The position numbers and the translations under genes are program-made. A model generated the notes under the pieces. That model did not search any database, was not told the DNA's origin, and was given only the letters and a program-made list of their open reading frames with translations. Positions 42,290 to 52,622 of a DNA stretch of 64,000 nt are shown here, piece by piece; the first letter of the stretch is position 1, and each line of letters begins with the position of its first letter. The stretch is from Paenibacillus sp. BK033 (GTDB lineage: Bacteria; Bacillota; Bacilli; Paenibacillales; Paenibacillaceae): the NCBI RefSeq assembly GCF_004345425.1, contig NZ_SLVP01000006.1, forward strand, positions 114,049-178,048, given 5' to 3'.

Positions 42290-42371
42290 GCCGGTTACCC
42301 TTTTTTGAAAATTCTGAAAACGTCACAACAAGTGCAGTCACCCTGGTCATCTTGCTTGAGAGGGGAAAACA

Positions 42372-45300
42372 GTGTTGACTAGAAAAAGAACAAGAAGGTT
42401 ATTGTCGTTAGCGATGTCGGTCGTTATTGCGGTAAGTTACGTGCCTTCAGCCGTATTTGCGGCATCGGATACAGCGGCGGCAGCAACGGCTGCAGCAGCG
42501 CCGGATGTCGCGGGGCATTGGGCTTCGCAGCAGGTAACGGATTGGATCTCCAAGGGCATCGTTAACAGCTACCCGGACGGAACGTTTAAGCCGGAGCAAG
42601 GCATTACGCGCGCGGAATTTACGAAGCTGATTAACAGCTTGTTTGGTTTTACGGCAAAAGGAGAGAACAGCTTCTCGGATGTAGGGGCTGAAGCATGGTA
42701 TGCCGATTCGGTGTCGATCGGGAAGAAAGCAGGCTTTATTAACGGTTATCCGGATGGAACCTTTAAACCAAATGAGGCCATTACAAGACAAGAGGCGGCA
42801 AAAATGGCTGCAGGACTGTTCAAATTGCCGTTAGTAACAGGCGCTGATCCGCTCGAAGCCTTTCAGGATAAATCACAGGTTAGCGCATTTGCGGCAGAGC
42901 CGCTGGGCCAATTGGTAAGCGGGGGTTATTTGAAGGGCTTCCCGGACGGGACGGTTCAACCGCTTAAGTCCATTACCCGTGCGGAAGCGGTTGTTCTATT
43001 AAGCCGCCTAGCAGGCGAAGTTTACGTGAAAGCGCAGACGTACAAGGATCAGAAGCTGGCGGGCAACGGGCTGGTGAACCTTGACGGCGTAACGATCGAG
43101 AACTCGGCAATCGGCGGGAATCTTTACTTGGCCGCGGGGATTGGCGAAGGCGATTTTACGCTGAAAAACACGGAAGTAAAAGGAACCATCTTTATAAGCG
43201 GCGGCGGTGTGCATAGTATCCATCTGAACAACGTGCAGACGCCAAATATCGTTGTGGATAAGAAGGAAGGACCGGTACGCGTCGTTGTTGACGGCTCGGA
43301 GGTCGGAACGATGAATTTGAATTCCGAGACGGTACTGGAAACGAATAACTCGGATATCGACCATTTAAACAATCAAACGGACGGTTCTACGTTAAACGGC
43401 AATAAGCTTAGCAAAGGCGAATCTCAAGTAGATAATCAGTCTAGCAACAGCGGCAGCGGAGGCAGCAATCCACCTTCTTCGTCGCCAACTCCAACGCCAA
43501 CCGAGGAGTGGCAGATGGTCTGGAATGACGAGTTTGACGGAACCGGCAGCAACCTCGATACGAATGGCGTAAACCTCGACAAGTGGGGTTATCAGCTTGG
43601 CACGGGCTCGCAATACGGCCTTGACGGTTGGGGCAATAACGAACAGCAAAGCTATGAAGCGGACAATATGAAGGTAGAAGACGGCAAGCTTGTCATTACG
43701 GCGAAAAAGGAAGCGAACAGCAATAATAAGCCTTATACTTCCGGCCGAATTTTCACTCAAAATACGTTTACCAAAGCCTATGGCAAGTTCGAAGCGAAGC
43801 TGAAGCTGCCGAAGGGGCAAGGCTTCTGGCCAGCCTTCTGGATGATGCCTGCAGCAAGCGAATACGGCACATGGGCATCCTCCGGCGAGATCGATATCAT
43901 GGAAGCGGTCGGCCGACTGCCGGGCGAGGTTTCCGGAACGATCCATTACGGCAAAGCCGCCCCGGGCAACCGCTACACAGGCAACAAATACAACTTTCCG
44001 AACGGAACGGATTTCAGCGGCGAGCATGTCTATGCCGTTGAATGGGAGCCGGGCGAAATCCGCTGGCTGGTAGACGGCGTTGTCTATCAAACGCAAAACA
44101 ACTGGAACAGCTGGGGAATCGACCAGCCGGCGAAATACGCTTATCCGGCACCGTTTGATAAACCGTTTTATATGATTTTGAACCTGGCGGTTGGCGGCAA
44201 CTTCGACGGAGGCAAGATGCCGCTCGACGACAACGCCCGGACGATGGAAGTCGATTACGTCCGCGTCTACGATAAGAAGGGCGGATACACCACTGAAGGA
44301 CTTGAAGAGCCAAAGGTTGAACAAGAGGCTTTGCCCGACAATCATAAACCGGCCATTGACGGCAACTATGTGCATGACGTGAATTTCGCGAATGGCTTTA
44401 AGACGGTAGCGACGGACGCGGATACGCTGGATCCGGAAAAATGGAACTTTGTGCATGTCCCTACTTATAACGGCAACGGCTCCATCGGAACCGACGTTAT
44501 TGGCGGCAAAACGTATGCCAAAGCGGACATTACGGCCGGAGGCTCGCAGGACTATGCCGTGCAGCTCATTCAGAATGTTACCGTAGGCAAAGGCCGATAC
44601 TACAAGCTTTCCTTTGATGCCAAATCCACTGCGAACCGGACCATGTCCGCCAAGATTGGCGGCGGCGCCGACCGCGGCTGGGCAACCTATTCCGATGTTT
44701 TGTCGGCAAGCCTAACCGATGAATTCAAGACGTACAGCATGACGTTCCAGATGGCTGCCGATACGGATGTTCTGGCTCGCCTTGAGCTTAATATCGGCCT
44801 GAATACGAACCCCGTCTGGATCGGCAACGTGAAGCTGGAGGAAGTGGACGCACCCGATCCGTATAACGAGGATGCGGCGAAAGAGCCGATTAACGGCAAT
44901 CATGTATACAACGGCAATTTTGACCTCGGAAGATTGGACCGTCTGACTTATTGGCATTTCAATACGGCGGACGGTGCGACGGCAACGGCCTCCGTTGATC
45001 CGGAAGACCGCGAATTCAAGGCGAATATTACGAATGGCGGAGCGGATGCTTCTTCCGTTACCCTGCTTCAAAAAGGCATTAACTTGATTCCAAGCAACGA
45101 CTATCAAGTGACGTTTAACGCAAGCGCAGCTTCCGACCGTACAATCAAGGTTGGCATTCGGAAGCAGGACGGGACGAATGTGGTCGATCCGATTGAGGTC
45201 AACCTGACCGGAACATCCGCTGTACAGACGGTGAACTTCAACTCTGCGGCAGCAGCAGATGACAAGGCGATTCTAGTGTTTATGCTTGGCGGCAGCGATG

Positions 45301-48300
45301 CGGATGTGATCATTGATCATGTGGTTATGACCCGTCTGACGAACAATGGTATCGGCGATTTGCCGCTCTCCGAACAGTTCCCGCTGAAGAACGGCGACTT
45401 CTCGAACGGCAAAGCATCGTGGAACCTGCATGTGCAAGGCTTTTATGACGGCTGGGATAAAGTGACCGGCTATAACGAAGAAGCAGGAAGCATGAAGGTT
45501 AACGTAAGCAGCGTTGGCAACAATCCTTGGGATGTCATGCTGATGCAGAACGATTTTACTCTCCGGAAGGACAATACTTATGTTGTATCCGTGGATCTCA
45601 AATCAACCGCGGAGCGCGACGTGGAGATTGTCGTGGATAACGCCGGCGGACGATTGCTTTCGAAGATGGAGCACCTGACGGAAGATTATCAGACGTTTAC
45701 GTATGAGCTGCCCGTTACGGCAGATACGTTAGCCTCCTTTAAAGTACTGCTTGGCAAGCAAGCAACCAATCCGGCAGGCGCGCATGATGTGTACGCGGAC
45801 AACGTACGCGTGGAAATCAAAGGCGCCCGCGAGAAAGCCTTCCTATTAAAAAACGGCTACTTTACGGACGGCGAAGCCAACTGGTCAAAGCATATTCAAG
45901 GCGTGTATGACGGTACTTCGAAAGGAACGTTTGATTTTACGGGCGGCAGAGCAAGGATCAATATCGAGAATGCAGGCGCGAATCCTTGGGATGTGATGCT
46001 CTTCCAAGAGCCGCTTCCGGTAAAGAAGGATAACACCTATATCGTCACCTTTGACGCAAGATCAACCGCAGCCAAAACCATTGAGGTTATTGCGGAAAAT
46101 GGCACTTATACCCGTTATCTGAATCAAAAATTAACGCTAGGCGAAACAACGAAGAGCTACGCCTTCGAGTTTACGATGCCTAAGGATGATACGGTAGGCT
46201 TGAAGTACCTGCTCGGCAAGAACGGCGATGTTCTGGCAGCGCATGACGTCTTGATCGACAACGTCCGCTTCGAGCGGAAGGGCGCCAAAGAAGCCTTGGG
46301 AGAAAAGGTATCGCTCGTGAACGATATCCGCCTTCCTTCGGCTCCAATCGTTACGCCTGATGTGTCGGACAACAGTCTGGGCAAGGACATTACGCTGACG
46401 TTCGCTTCCCAACCGGGTTGGAGCAGCTCGATTAACGCGATCACCGTGGACGGAACAGCGCTGGCTGCAGAAGATTACACGGTGGGAACAAACAGCATTA
46501 CGATCAAAGCGAGCGTATTTGCAGCAGCGGGCGATCACGTTATCGTCGTTGCGGCATCCGGGCACGAGCTGGGTCAAGTCACGCAAACGATTGAAGCGCA
46601 GCAAATGTGGAGCCTTGTCTGGTCCGACGAGTTTAACGGCGATGCCGTCACTCCCGATACAAACGGCGTCGACTTGACGAAATGGGGCTACCAGGAAGGC
46701 AACGGCTCCGAATACGGCGTTGCGGACTGGGGCAATAACGAGCAGCAATACTACCGCAAGCAAAATATCGCCGTTGATCCGGCAACGGGCAACCTCGTTA
46801 TTACCGCGAAAAAAGAGACGTTTAACGGCAAGCCGTATACGTCCGGCCGTCTCTGGACCAGCAATACGTTTACGAAGGCCTACGGCAAATTCGAAGCCCG
46901 GATGAAGCTGCCGGAAGGCACAGGCATTTGGCCGGCCTTCTGGATGATGCCGAAGGATAGCGAATACGGCGGCTGGGCTGCTTCCGGCGAGCTAGATATT
47001 ATGGAAGCGAGAGGCCGTCTGCCGCATGAAGTCGGCGGAACGATTCATTACGGCAAGAATGCTCCGAACAATAAAGCAACGGGTGCGGCTTACAACTTCC
47101 CCGAAGGCGAATCGATCTCCGGTTATCATACCTATTCGGTAGAGTGGGAGCCGGGCGAGATCCGCTGGTATGTGGACGGCAATCTCTATCAGACGGTTAA
47201 CAACTGGAACAGCTGGGGAGCCGATCAGCCGGATAAATACGCATATCCCGCGCCGTTTGATAAACCGTTCTATATTATTCTAAACCTGGCCGTTGGCGGT
47301 CAATTTGACGGCAACCGTCTTCCGGCCGACAGCGATCTGCCGGCGAAAATGGAAGTGGACTATGTTCGTGCCTACGAACTGACGGGCCGTCCTTACCGTA
47401 CGCCGGTAGAACCGGATTCGAAGGATGAGATTCCGGCTAACGCGAAAGCGATTGTGGATCAGGACTTCGAGCATGGCTTGACCGATATTACGGACTCCAC
47501 GCAGGCGCTTGACGCGAACTACTGGAGCTTCCTGCATACGCCGGACTTTGGAGGAGCAGGCTCTGCGGTCGTAGACACCATCGGCGACGATAAGTTCGCC
47601 AAAGTGTCGATTACCGGCGGGGGCAACCAGAATTACGCACTGCAATTGATTCAGTACGCAACGATAACGAAAGGCCACGCTTACAAAATCAGCTTTGACG
47701 CCAAAGCATCGGCACCAAGAAACATGAGCCTGAAGGTCGGCGGCGATGCGGATAACGGCTGGGGCGCTTATTCGGATAACTTCGATGCCGCGCTGACAAC
47801 CAATCTGAAGCATTACGAGTACCGCTTCCTGATGAATAACGATACCGATCTTGCCGCGCGGCTGGAGCTTAATCTCGGTCTTAATACCAATACGGTATGG
47901 ATCGGCAATATTAAGATCGAAGAGGTTGACGCGGTATCCGAGCAAAACGGGGCAAAAGCGCCGCTTGGCAACGGACAGCATGTGTACAACGGCAATTTCG
48001 ATCTTGGATCGATGAACCGTATGACCTACTGGAACTTTGAAACTTCGGGCGGCGCGAACGCTGCTGCTTCGGTTGACTCAGAGGCAAGACAGCTTGAAGC
48101 CGCCATCGCAAACGGCGGAGACAGTCCATCGGACATTACGCTTACGCAGAAGGGCATCAATCTGCTTCAAAACGATTCCTATAAGCTGGACTTCAAGGCT
48201 TCGGGGGAAGCGGAGCGTTCCATTAAGGTTTCATTCGTAAGCAAGGACGGCCATACAGTCTATGCTTCGAAAGACTTTACGATCGGCACGGCAATGGGCA

Positions 48301-51014
48301 ATCAGGAGCTTGCGTTTACGATGCCGATTGGCGTTACGGATGAGGAAGGCCAGCTGGTCTTCGGACTTGGCGGCAATGACGCGGATGTTGCAATCGACAA
48401 CGTTTCCCTGATCCGGACGACGAATAACAACTTCGACTTCACGGGCGTTGACCTGTTCCCGCTGAAGAATGGCGATTTCTTCGCCGGCCTTCTGAACTGG
48501 GAGCAGAATACGCAGGATGGCGGGGCTGCACAGTTCTTCACGGAGGATGGCGCCGCAAAAATCAACATAACAAGCCTTGGCAATCAGCCATACAGCAATA
48601 TGCTGATTCAAGGCGGCATGAGCTTCAAGAAGGGCCTAACCTATACGCTGGAGTTTGACGTAAAAGCCTCCGTTGCCCGCGACCTGCAGGCTACGTTGGA
48701 AAACGCCTCGTACGTCCGGAGATTGGATTCCGGCGTGCAAGCCGTCGGCACGGACTGGACGCATATGACATTTACCGTTCGCCCTACGGCCGACGAATTG
48801 CTTGCGCTGAAAATCATGCTTGGCAAGACCCCTAACGGTGCGGTTGGTACCGTCTGGATCGACAACGTTGTGCTTGAGGTGGAAAATGCGCCGGTGAAGC
48901 GTCCGCCAACGATGGTAGCGGACAGCACGGATAATCTCGCCGGCCAAGAGATCGCGATTCCTTTTGCGGATGACGCTGCCTGGAGAGGCGCTATTACGTC
49001 GGTGTCCGTAAACGGTGCGGCTCTCAATGTCTCGCAATACGCAGTAGCAGCAGGGATGCTGACGCTTCATTCGGATGTCTTCTCCGTTGACGGCAACTAT
49101 CCGGTGAAGGTAGCCGCGACCGGGTATGGCGATGCTGTCCTGACGCAGCTAGTTTTCTCCGGCGATGGCAACCTTGTATTAAACGGCAGCTTTACGAACG
49201 GTACGGCTAACTGGGAATCGTGGAAAGGAGCCGATGACTACTCTTCGATTTCGGTAGAGGACGAGAAGGCTGCCATCCAAATCAACTATAACGGCGGTTT
49301 GGACCCGCAATGGAGCGTTCCGTATACGTGGTCCACGCAGTTCATGCAATCCGGCATCAAGCTGAAAGCCGGCAAAACGTATGAGCTGAGCTTTAAAGCC
49401 TGGTCAACCGTTGACCGTCCGATTCTGGTCGAGTTGACAGGTTACAGCGGCAATCAGCAAGTGCTGTTCAACCTTACAGGCGACTCTTCTACGGTCTATA
49501 CGAAAGTATTGAAGCCAACGGCTGACATGACGCTGACGGTGAAATACTTGCTTGGCAATGTCATTAGCGGAGATATTACGACACCATCCGGCGAGCATAC
49601 GATTTATATCGATGAAGTAGCCGTCCGGGAGAAAGTGTCCCCGCCAACGGTGACGGCAGATTCAACGGATAATAAGCTGACCAGCCCGATTGAATTGACC
49701 TTTGCGGATAATGCGGCTTGGCGAAACGCCATTACGGGCATTACAATCGATGGGGCAGCCGTGAATGCAAGCCAATATACGGTTGCGGCAGGCAAAATCA
49801 CGTTTGACGCATCCCTGTTCCCATCGATCAAGACGTATTCCATAGCCATTCTGGCTAATGGCTATGCGGCAGCGGAAGTATCGCAGGAAGTGAAGACCAA
49901 CGCGAAGAACATCGCTCTCGGCAGCACGGCAACCGCTTCTACGAATAACCAGCCTGCAGCAAACGCAATTGACGGCAAGGCCGGAACAAGATGGGAGAGC
50001 GCCGCACAGGATCCGCAGTGGATCTCGCTTGACCTGAAGAAGCTCTATAAGCTGGACAGCATGACGCTGAGCTGGGAAGGGGCTTACGGCAAGACGTATG
50101 CGGTTCAAGTCTCTTCGGCGGAAACGCCGGGCGATAACGACTGGACCACCATCTTTACCGAGCCTTCCGGCAACGGCGGTATCGACAACATTACGCTGCA
50201 CGGCGAAGAAGCGCGCCATGTGCGGATCTACGGTACGGCAAGAGGCACGCAATGGGGCTACTCGTTATGGGAGGTCGAAGTATACGGCAATCCGTCGAAT
50301 CCCGACCCGGTATTGCCGCTTGGCCCAGCCTTGACAGCGGACTCGACCGATAATAAGGTTGGCAGTAGCATCGACCTTGCTTTTGCCAGCGATTCCGCAT
50401 GGGAAGGCGCGATTACGGCCGTTAAAGTCAACAATGCCGCTCTTGCAGCCAGCCAGTACACGGTTGCAGCAGGCAAAATCACGCTGAATGCAGGCGTATT
50501 TGCCGCAGCCGGCAGCTACACGATTACGGTAACGGCTTCCGGTTATGCGGACAATGAAGTAACTCAAGCGGTCACGGCCGATGTGAACCTCGCTCTTGGC
50601 AAGACTGCCGTTGCTTCCTCCGTGCAGGGTGCATTCCTGGCGGCTGAGGCTACTGACGGCGATCAGGGCTCGAGATGGGGTGCGGATTGGACAACAAACA
50701 CGGATAACCATCCAGAATGGATTTACGTGGATCTAGGTGCCGTAGAATCCTTCAGCAAGCTTGCTTTGAACTGGGAAGGAGCTTACGGGAAGTCGTTCGA
50801 CATTCAAGTGGCTCAGCCGGGTGCCGATCTGACCGATAACGCGAGCTGGACGACAGTCCATACCGTTTCGGGACAATCGCTTAGCGGAGACGGATTGAAG
50901 CAGATTATTAATCTGGATGCTCCTGCGCAAGGTCAATATGTTCGAGTCTATGTCACAGAGAAGGGCTTTGCTCCATACGGTCCTTCGTTATACGAAATCG
51001 AGCTCTATAAATAA
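42372..51014 (+). CDS. Giant SLH-anchored beta-glucanase with two GH16 domains
   Basis: 2880 residues; GTG start 42372 with GAGGGG upstream. Signal peptide (5-33); three SLH domains (about 37-215); a beta-rich segment (220-330). First GH16 catalytic domain (380-635) with GEIDIME (Glu506, Asp508, Glu511). Four CBM4/9-like modules (668-1305, e.g. NGNFDLG, KNGDFSNGKASW) and a DUF1533-like domain (1320-1410). Second GH16 domain (1411-1670) with GELDIME (Glu1540, Asp1542, Glu1545). Then four more CBM4/9-like modules, three DUF1533-like domains (TADSTDN, SQYTVAAGKIT) and two F5/8-type discoidin domains (2511-2645, 2738-2880). GH16 enzymes of this type cut beta-1,3- or mixed-linkage glucans. It should digest glucans at the cell wall and feed the adjacent LplABC-type importer. 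Module borders are by eye. Confidence 0.93.
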   Translation: MLTRKRTRRLLSLAMSVVIAVSYVPSAVFAASDTAAAATAAAAPDVAGHWASQQVTDWISKGIVNSYPDGTFKPEQGITRAEFTKLINSLFGFTAKGENSFSDVGAEAWYADSVSIGKKAGFINGYPDGTFKPNEAITRQEAAKMAAGLFKLPLVTGADPLEAFQDKSQVSAFAAEPLGQLVSGGYLKGFPDGTVQPLKSITRAEAVVLLSRLAGEVYVKAQTYKDQKLAGNGLVNLDGVTIENSAIGGNLYLAAGIGEGDFTLKNTEVKGTIFISGGGVHSIHLNNVQTPNIVVDKKEGPVRVVVDGSEVGTMNLNSETVLETNNSDIDHLNNQTDGSTLNGNKLSKGESQVDNQSSNSGSGGSNPPSSSPTPTPTEEWQMVWNDEFDGTGSNLDTNGVNLDKWGYQLGTGSQYGLDGWGNNEQQSYEADNMKVEDGKLVITAKKEANSNNKPYTSGRIFTQNTFTKAYGKFEAKLKLPKGQGFWPAFWMMPAASEYGTWASSGEIDIMEAVGRLPGEVSGTIHYGKAAPGNRYTGNKYNFPNGTDFSGEHVYAVEWEPGEIRWLVDGVVYQTQNNWNSWGIDQPAKYAYPAPFDKPFYMILNLAVGGNFDGGKMPLDDNARTMEVDYVRVYDKKGGYTTEGLEEPKVEQEALPDNHKPAIDGNYVHDVNFANGFKTVATDADTLDPEKWNFVHVPTYNGNGSIGTDVIGGKTYAKADITAGGSQDYAVQLIQNVTVGKGRYYKLSFDAKSTANRTMSAKIGGGADRGWATYSDVLSASLTDEFKTYSMTFQMAADTDVLARLELNIGLNTNPVWIGNVKLEEVDAPDPYNEDAAKEPINGNHVYNGNFDLGRLDRLTYWHFNTADGATATASVDPEDREFKANITNGGADASSVTLLQKGINLIPSNDYQVTFNASAASDRTIKVGIRKQDGTNVVDPIEVNLTGTSAVQTVNFNSAAAADDKAILVFMLGGSDADVIIDHVVMTRLTNNGIGDLPLSEQFPLKNGDFSNGKASWNLHVQGFYDGWDKVTGYNEEAGSMKVNVSSVGNNPWDVMLMQNDFTLRKDNTYVVSVDLKSTAERDVEIVVDNAGGRLLSKMEHLTEDYQTFTYELPVTADTLASFKVLLGKQATNPAGAHDVYADNVRVEIKGAREKAFLLKNGYFTDGEANWSKHIQGVYDGTSKGTFDFTGGRARINIENAGANPWDVMLFQEPLPVKKDNTYIVTFDARSTAAKTIEVIAENGTYTRYLNQKLTLGETTKSYAFEFTMPKDDTVGLKYLLGKNGDVLAAHDVLIDNVRFERKGAKEALGEKVSLVNDIRLPSAPIVTPDVSDNSLGKDITLTFASQPGWSSSINAITVDGTALAAEDYTVGTNSITIKASVFAAAGDHVIVVAASGHELGQVTQTIEAQQMWSLVWSDEFNGDAVTPDTNGVDLTKWGYQEGNGSEYGVADWGNNEQQYYRKQNIAVDPATGNLVITAKKETFNGKPYTSGRLWTSNTFTKAYGKFEARMKLPEGTGIWPAFWMMPKDSEYGGWAASGELDIMEARGRLPHEVGGTIHYGKNAPNNKATGAAYNFPEGESISGYHTYSVEWEPGEIRWYVDGNLYQTVNNWNSWGADQPDKYAYPAPFDKPFYIILNLAVGGQFDGNRLPADSDLPAKMEVDYVRAYELTGRPYRTPVEPDSKDEIPANAKAIVDQDFEHGLTDITDSTQALDANYWSFLHTPDFGGAGSAVVDTIGDDKFAKVSITGGGNQNYALQLIQYATITKGHAYKISFDAKASAPRNMSLKVGGDADNGWGAYSDNFDAALTTNLKHYEYRFLMNNDTDLAARLELNLGLNTNTVWIGNIKIEEVDAVSEQNGAKAPLGNGQHVYNGNFDLGSMNRMTYWNFETSGGANAAASVDSEARQLEAAIANGGDSPSDITLTQKGINLLQNDSYKLDFKASGEAERSIKVSFVSKDGHTVYASKDFTIGTAMGNQELAFTMPIGVTDEEGQLVFGLGGNDADVAIDNVSLIRTTNNNFDFTGVDLFPLKNGDFFAGLLNWEQNTQDGGAAQFFTEDGAAKINITSLGNQPYSNMLIQGGMSFKKGLTYTLEFDVKASVARDLQATLENASYVRRLDSGVQAVGTDWTHMTFTVRPTADELLALKIMLGKTPNGAVGTVWIDNVVLEVENAPVKRPPTMVADSTDNLAGQEIAIPFADDAAWRGAITSVSVNGAALNVSQYAVAAGMLTLHSDVFSVDGNYPVKVAATGYGDAVLTQLVFSGDGNLVLNGSFTNGTANWESWKGADDYSSISVEDEKAAIQINYNGGLDPQWSVPYTWSTQFMQSGIKLKAGKTYELSFKAWSTVDRPILVELTGYSGNQQVLFNLTGDSSTVYTKVLKPTADMTLTVKYLLGNVISGDITTPSGEHTIYIDEVAVREKVSPPTVTADSTDNKLTSPIELTFADNAAWRNAITGITIDGAAVNASQYTVAAGKITFDASLFPSIKTYSIAILANGYAAAEVSQEVKTNAKNIALGSTATASTNNQPAANAIDGKAGTRWESAAQDPQWISLDLKKLYKLDSMTLSWEGAYGKTYAVQVSSAETPGDNDWTTIFTEPSGNGGIDNITLHGEEARHVRIYGTARGTQWGYSLWEVEVYGNPSNPDPVLPLGPALTADSTDNKVGSSIDLAFASDSAWEGAITAVKVNNAALAASQYTVAAGKITLNAGVFAAAGSYTITVTASGYADNEVTQAVTADVNLALGKTAVASSVQGAFLAAEATDGDQGSRWGADWTTNTDNHPEWIYVDLGAVESFSKLALNWEGAYGKSFDIQVAQPGADLTDNASWTTVHTVSGQSLSGDGLKQIINLDAPAQGQYVRVYVTEKGFAPYGPSLYEIELYK

Positions 51015-51026
51015 GTGGCTAGAGAA

Positions 51027-51065
51027 GAGACCCCGCAAAATTCAACATTGCCGGGGTCTCTTCCT
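51027..51065 (+). terminator. Terminator after the beta-glucanase gene
   Basis: GAGACCCCG (51027-51035) pairs with CGGGGTCTC (51052-51060); the T-tail TTCCTGTT is weak. Confidence 0.65.
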
Positions 51066-51084
51066 GTTATCAAGGCGGCTAAAT

Positions 51085-51122
51085 GAAAAAAGCTGTTCCA
51101 GTCAGCCTGGAACAGCTTTTAA
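51085..51122 (-). terminator. Terminator of the aminomutase gene
   Basis: AAGCTGTTCCAG pairs with CTGGAACAGCTT around TCAGC. The minus strand ends in TTTTTTC, the plus strand in TTTTAAAT, so it may act both ways. Confidence 0.85.
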
Positions 51123-51127
51123 ATCTA

Positions 51128-52438
51128 TTACAGCTTCGAGAAGGCATGATCAGCAGCTGCGAGAGTAGCTGCGATATCTTCTTTCGTATGGGCGGTAGTC
51201 AGGAACCAAGCTTCATATTTGGAAGGAGCCAGGTTGATGCCTTGCTCCAACATTAGCTTAAAGAAGCGGCCGAACATTTCGCCGTCGGTATCCTGCGCTT
51301 CCTCATAGTTCGTTACCGGATGATTGCAGAAGTGGGTCGAGAACGAACCTCGGATTTGGTTGACCGTAAGCGGTATGCCGTGCTTCGCTGCCGAAACGCG
51401 CAAGCCGTCTGCGAGAATTGTCGCCAGATCGTTCATGCGGTCGTAAATGCCTGCTTCCTGTAGCACCTCGAGGCACGCGATTCCGGCCGAGATGGAAGCG
51501 GGATTACCCGCCATCGTGCCTGCCTGGTAAGCGGGGCCGAGCGGAGCAACCTGCTCCATAATTTCCTTGCGGCCGCCGTAGGCGCCAATCGGCAGTCCGC
51601 CGCCGATGATTTTGCCAAGCGCGGTAAGATCCGGCTCGATGGCTTTGAAATCCGGGAAGACATGAAACGTCTGCGTAGTGCCGTAATGGAAGCGGAACGC
51701 CGTAATGACCTCGTCGTAAACAACGAGAGCGCCGGCTTCGCGCGTCATTTTGCAGACGCCTTCGAGGAAGCCGGGCTGTGGCATAACCATGCCAAAGTTG
51801 CCGACAATCGGCTCCACCATGACGGCGGCCGTATCGTCGCCCCAACGCTCCAGCGCTTCCTTCAGGGCATTCAGGTCGTTAAACGGTACCGTGATCACTT
51901 CATGCGCGATGCTGGTCGGAATGCCCGCGCTGTCCGGAATGCCAAGCGTAGAAGGACCGGAGCCCGCTGCAACCAGAACGAGGTCGGAATGGCCGTGGTA
52001 GCAGCCGGCGAATTTGATGATTTTATTGCGCTTCGTAAACGCGCGCGCAACCCGGATAGTTGTCATGACGGCTTCGGTGCCGGAGTTAACGAAGCGGACT
52101 TTATCGAGAGAAGGGATTGCTTCCTTCAGCATGCGGGCCATTTGGATTTCAAGCTCGGTAGGCGTCCCGTAGAGCGTCCCGTTTTGCGCTGCGCGAACGA
52201 TCGCTTCGGTAATATGCGGATGGGCATGTCCCGTAATAATCGGACCGTAAGCCGCCAAATAATCGATATAGCGGTTATCGTCGACGTCATAGAAGTAGGC
52301 GCCTTCCGCGCGCTTCATGAACACCGGCGCACCGCCGCCAACCGCTTTGTAAGAACGGGAAGGGCTGTTAACGCCCCCCACGATATGCTGCAGCGCTTCC
52401 TCGTAAAGCGCCTCTGAACGTTTGCGTTGCATGGACAT
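51128..52438 (-). CDS. hemL: Glutamate-1-semialdehyde 2,1-aminomutase
   Basis: 436 residues from the ATG at 52438, preceded by CGGAGGATTTCTTTC; ATG 52432 is an alternative. It makes 5-aminolevulinate for haem. PLP-enzyme marks: NSGTEAVMTTIRVARAFT, CYHGHSDLVLVAAGSG, Asp242 in VVYDEVITAFRF and the PLP-binding Lys276 in TALGKIIGGGLPIGAYGG. No other haem gene is adjacent, so this could be the GsaB-type paralogue that many Bacillales carry apart from the main hem operon. A cre-like site lies upstream. Confidence 0.94.
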   Translation of the reverse strand: MSMQRKRSEALYEEALQHIVGGVNSPSRSYKAVGGGAPVFMKRAEGAYFYDVDDNRYIDYLAAYGPIITGHAHPHITEAIVRAAQNGTLYGTPTELEIQMARMLKEAIPSLDKVRFVNSGTEAVMTTIRVARAFTKRNKIIKFAGCYHGHSDLVLVAAGSGPSTLGIPDSAGIPTSIAHEVITVPFNDLNALKEALERWGDDTAAVMVEPIVGNFGMVMPQPGFLEGVCKMTREAGALVVYDEVITAFRFHYGTTQTFHVFPDFKAIEPDLTALGKIIGGGLPIGAYGGRKEIMEQVAPLGPAYQAGTMAGNPASISAGIACLEVLQEAGIYDRMNDLATILADGLRVSAAKHGIPLTVNQIRGSFSTHFCNHPVTNYEEAQDTDGEMFGRFFKLMLEQGINLAPSKYEAWFLTTAHTKEDIAATLAAADHAFSKL

Positions 52439-52466
52439 GAAAGAAATCCTCCGTGTTTCGTAATAT

Positions 52467-52480
52467 GTAAGCGTTTGTTT
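52467..52480. promoter_or_regulatory. cre-like site upstream of the aminomutase gene
   Basis: TGTAAGCGTTTGTT matches 13 of 14 positions of the CcpA consensus and lies 29-42 bases before the ATG, the same spacing as at the hydrolase gene. Confidence 0.4.
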
Positions 52481-52622
52481 AAAGCAAGCAGCCTGAATGA
52501 AGAAAATCGACACTTCCCATTATCGCGCAGTCGGAGCAAAAAGCAAAGTCATGCTGGGGGCTTACCAAACAGATAGGCATAGCAAGCTCTTCTTCTCTAC
52601 ACTTTGTACGAAGAGCAGTATA

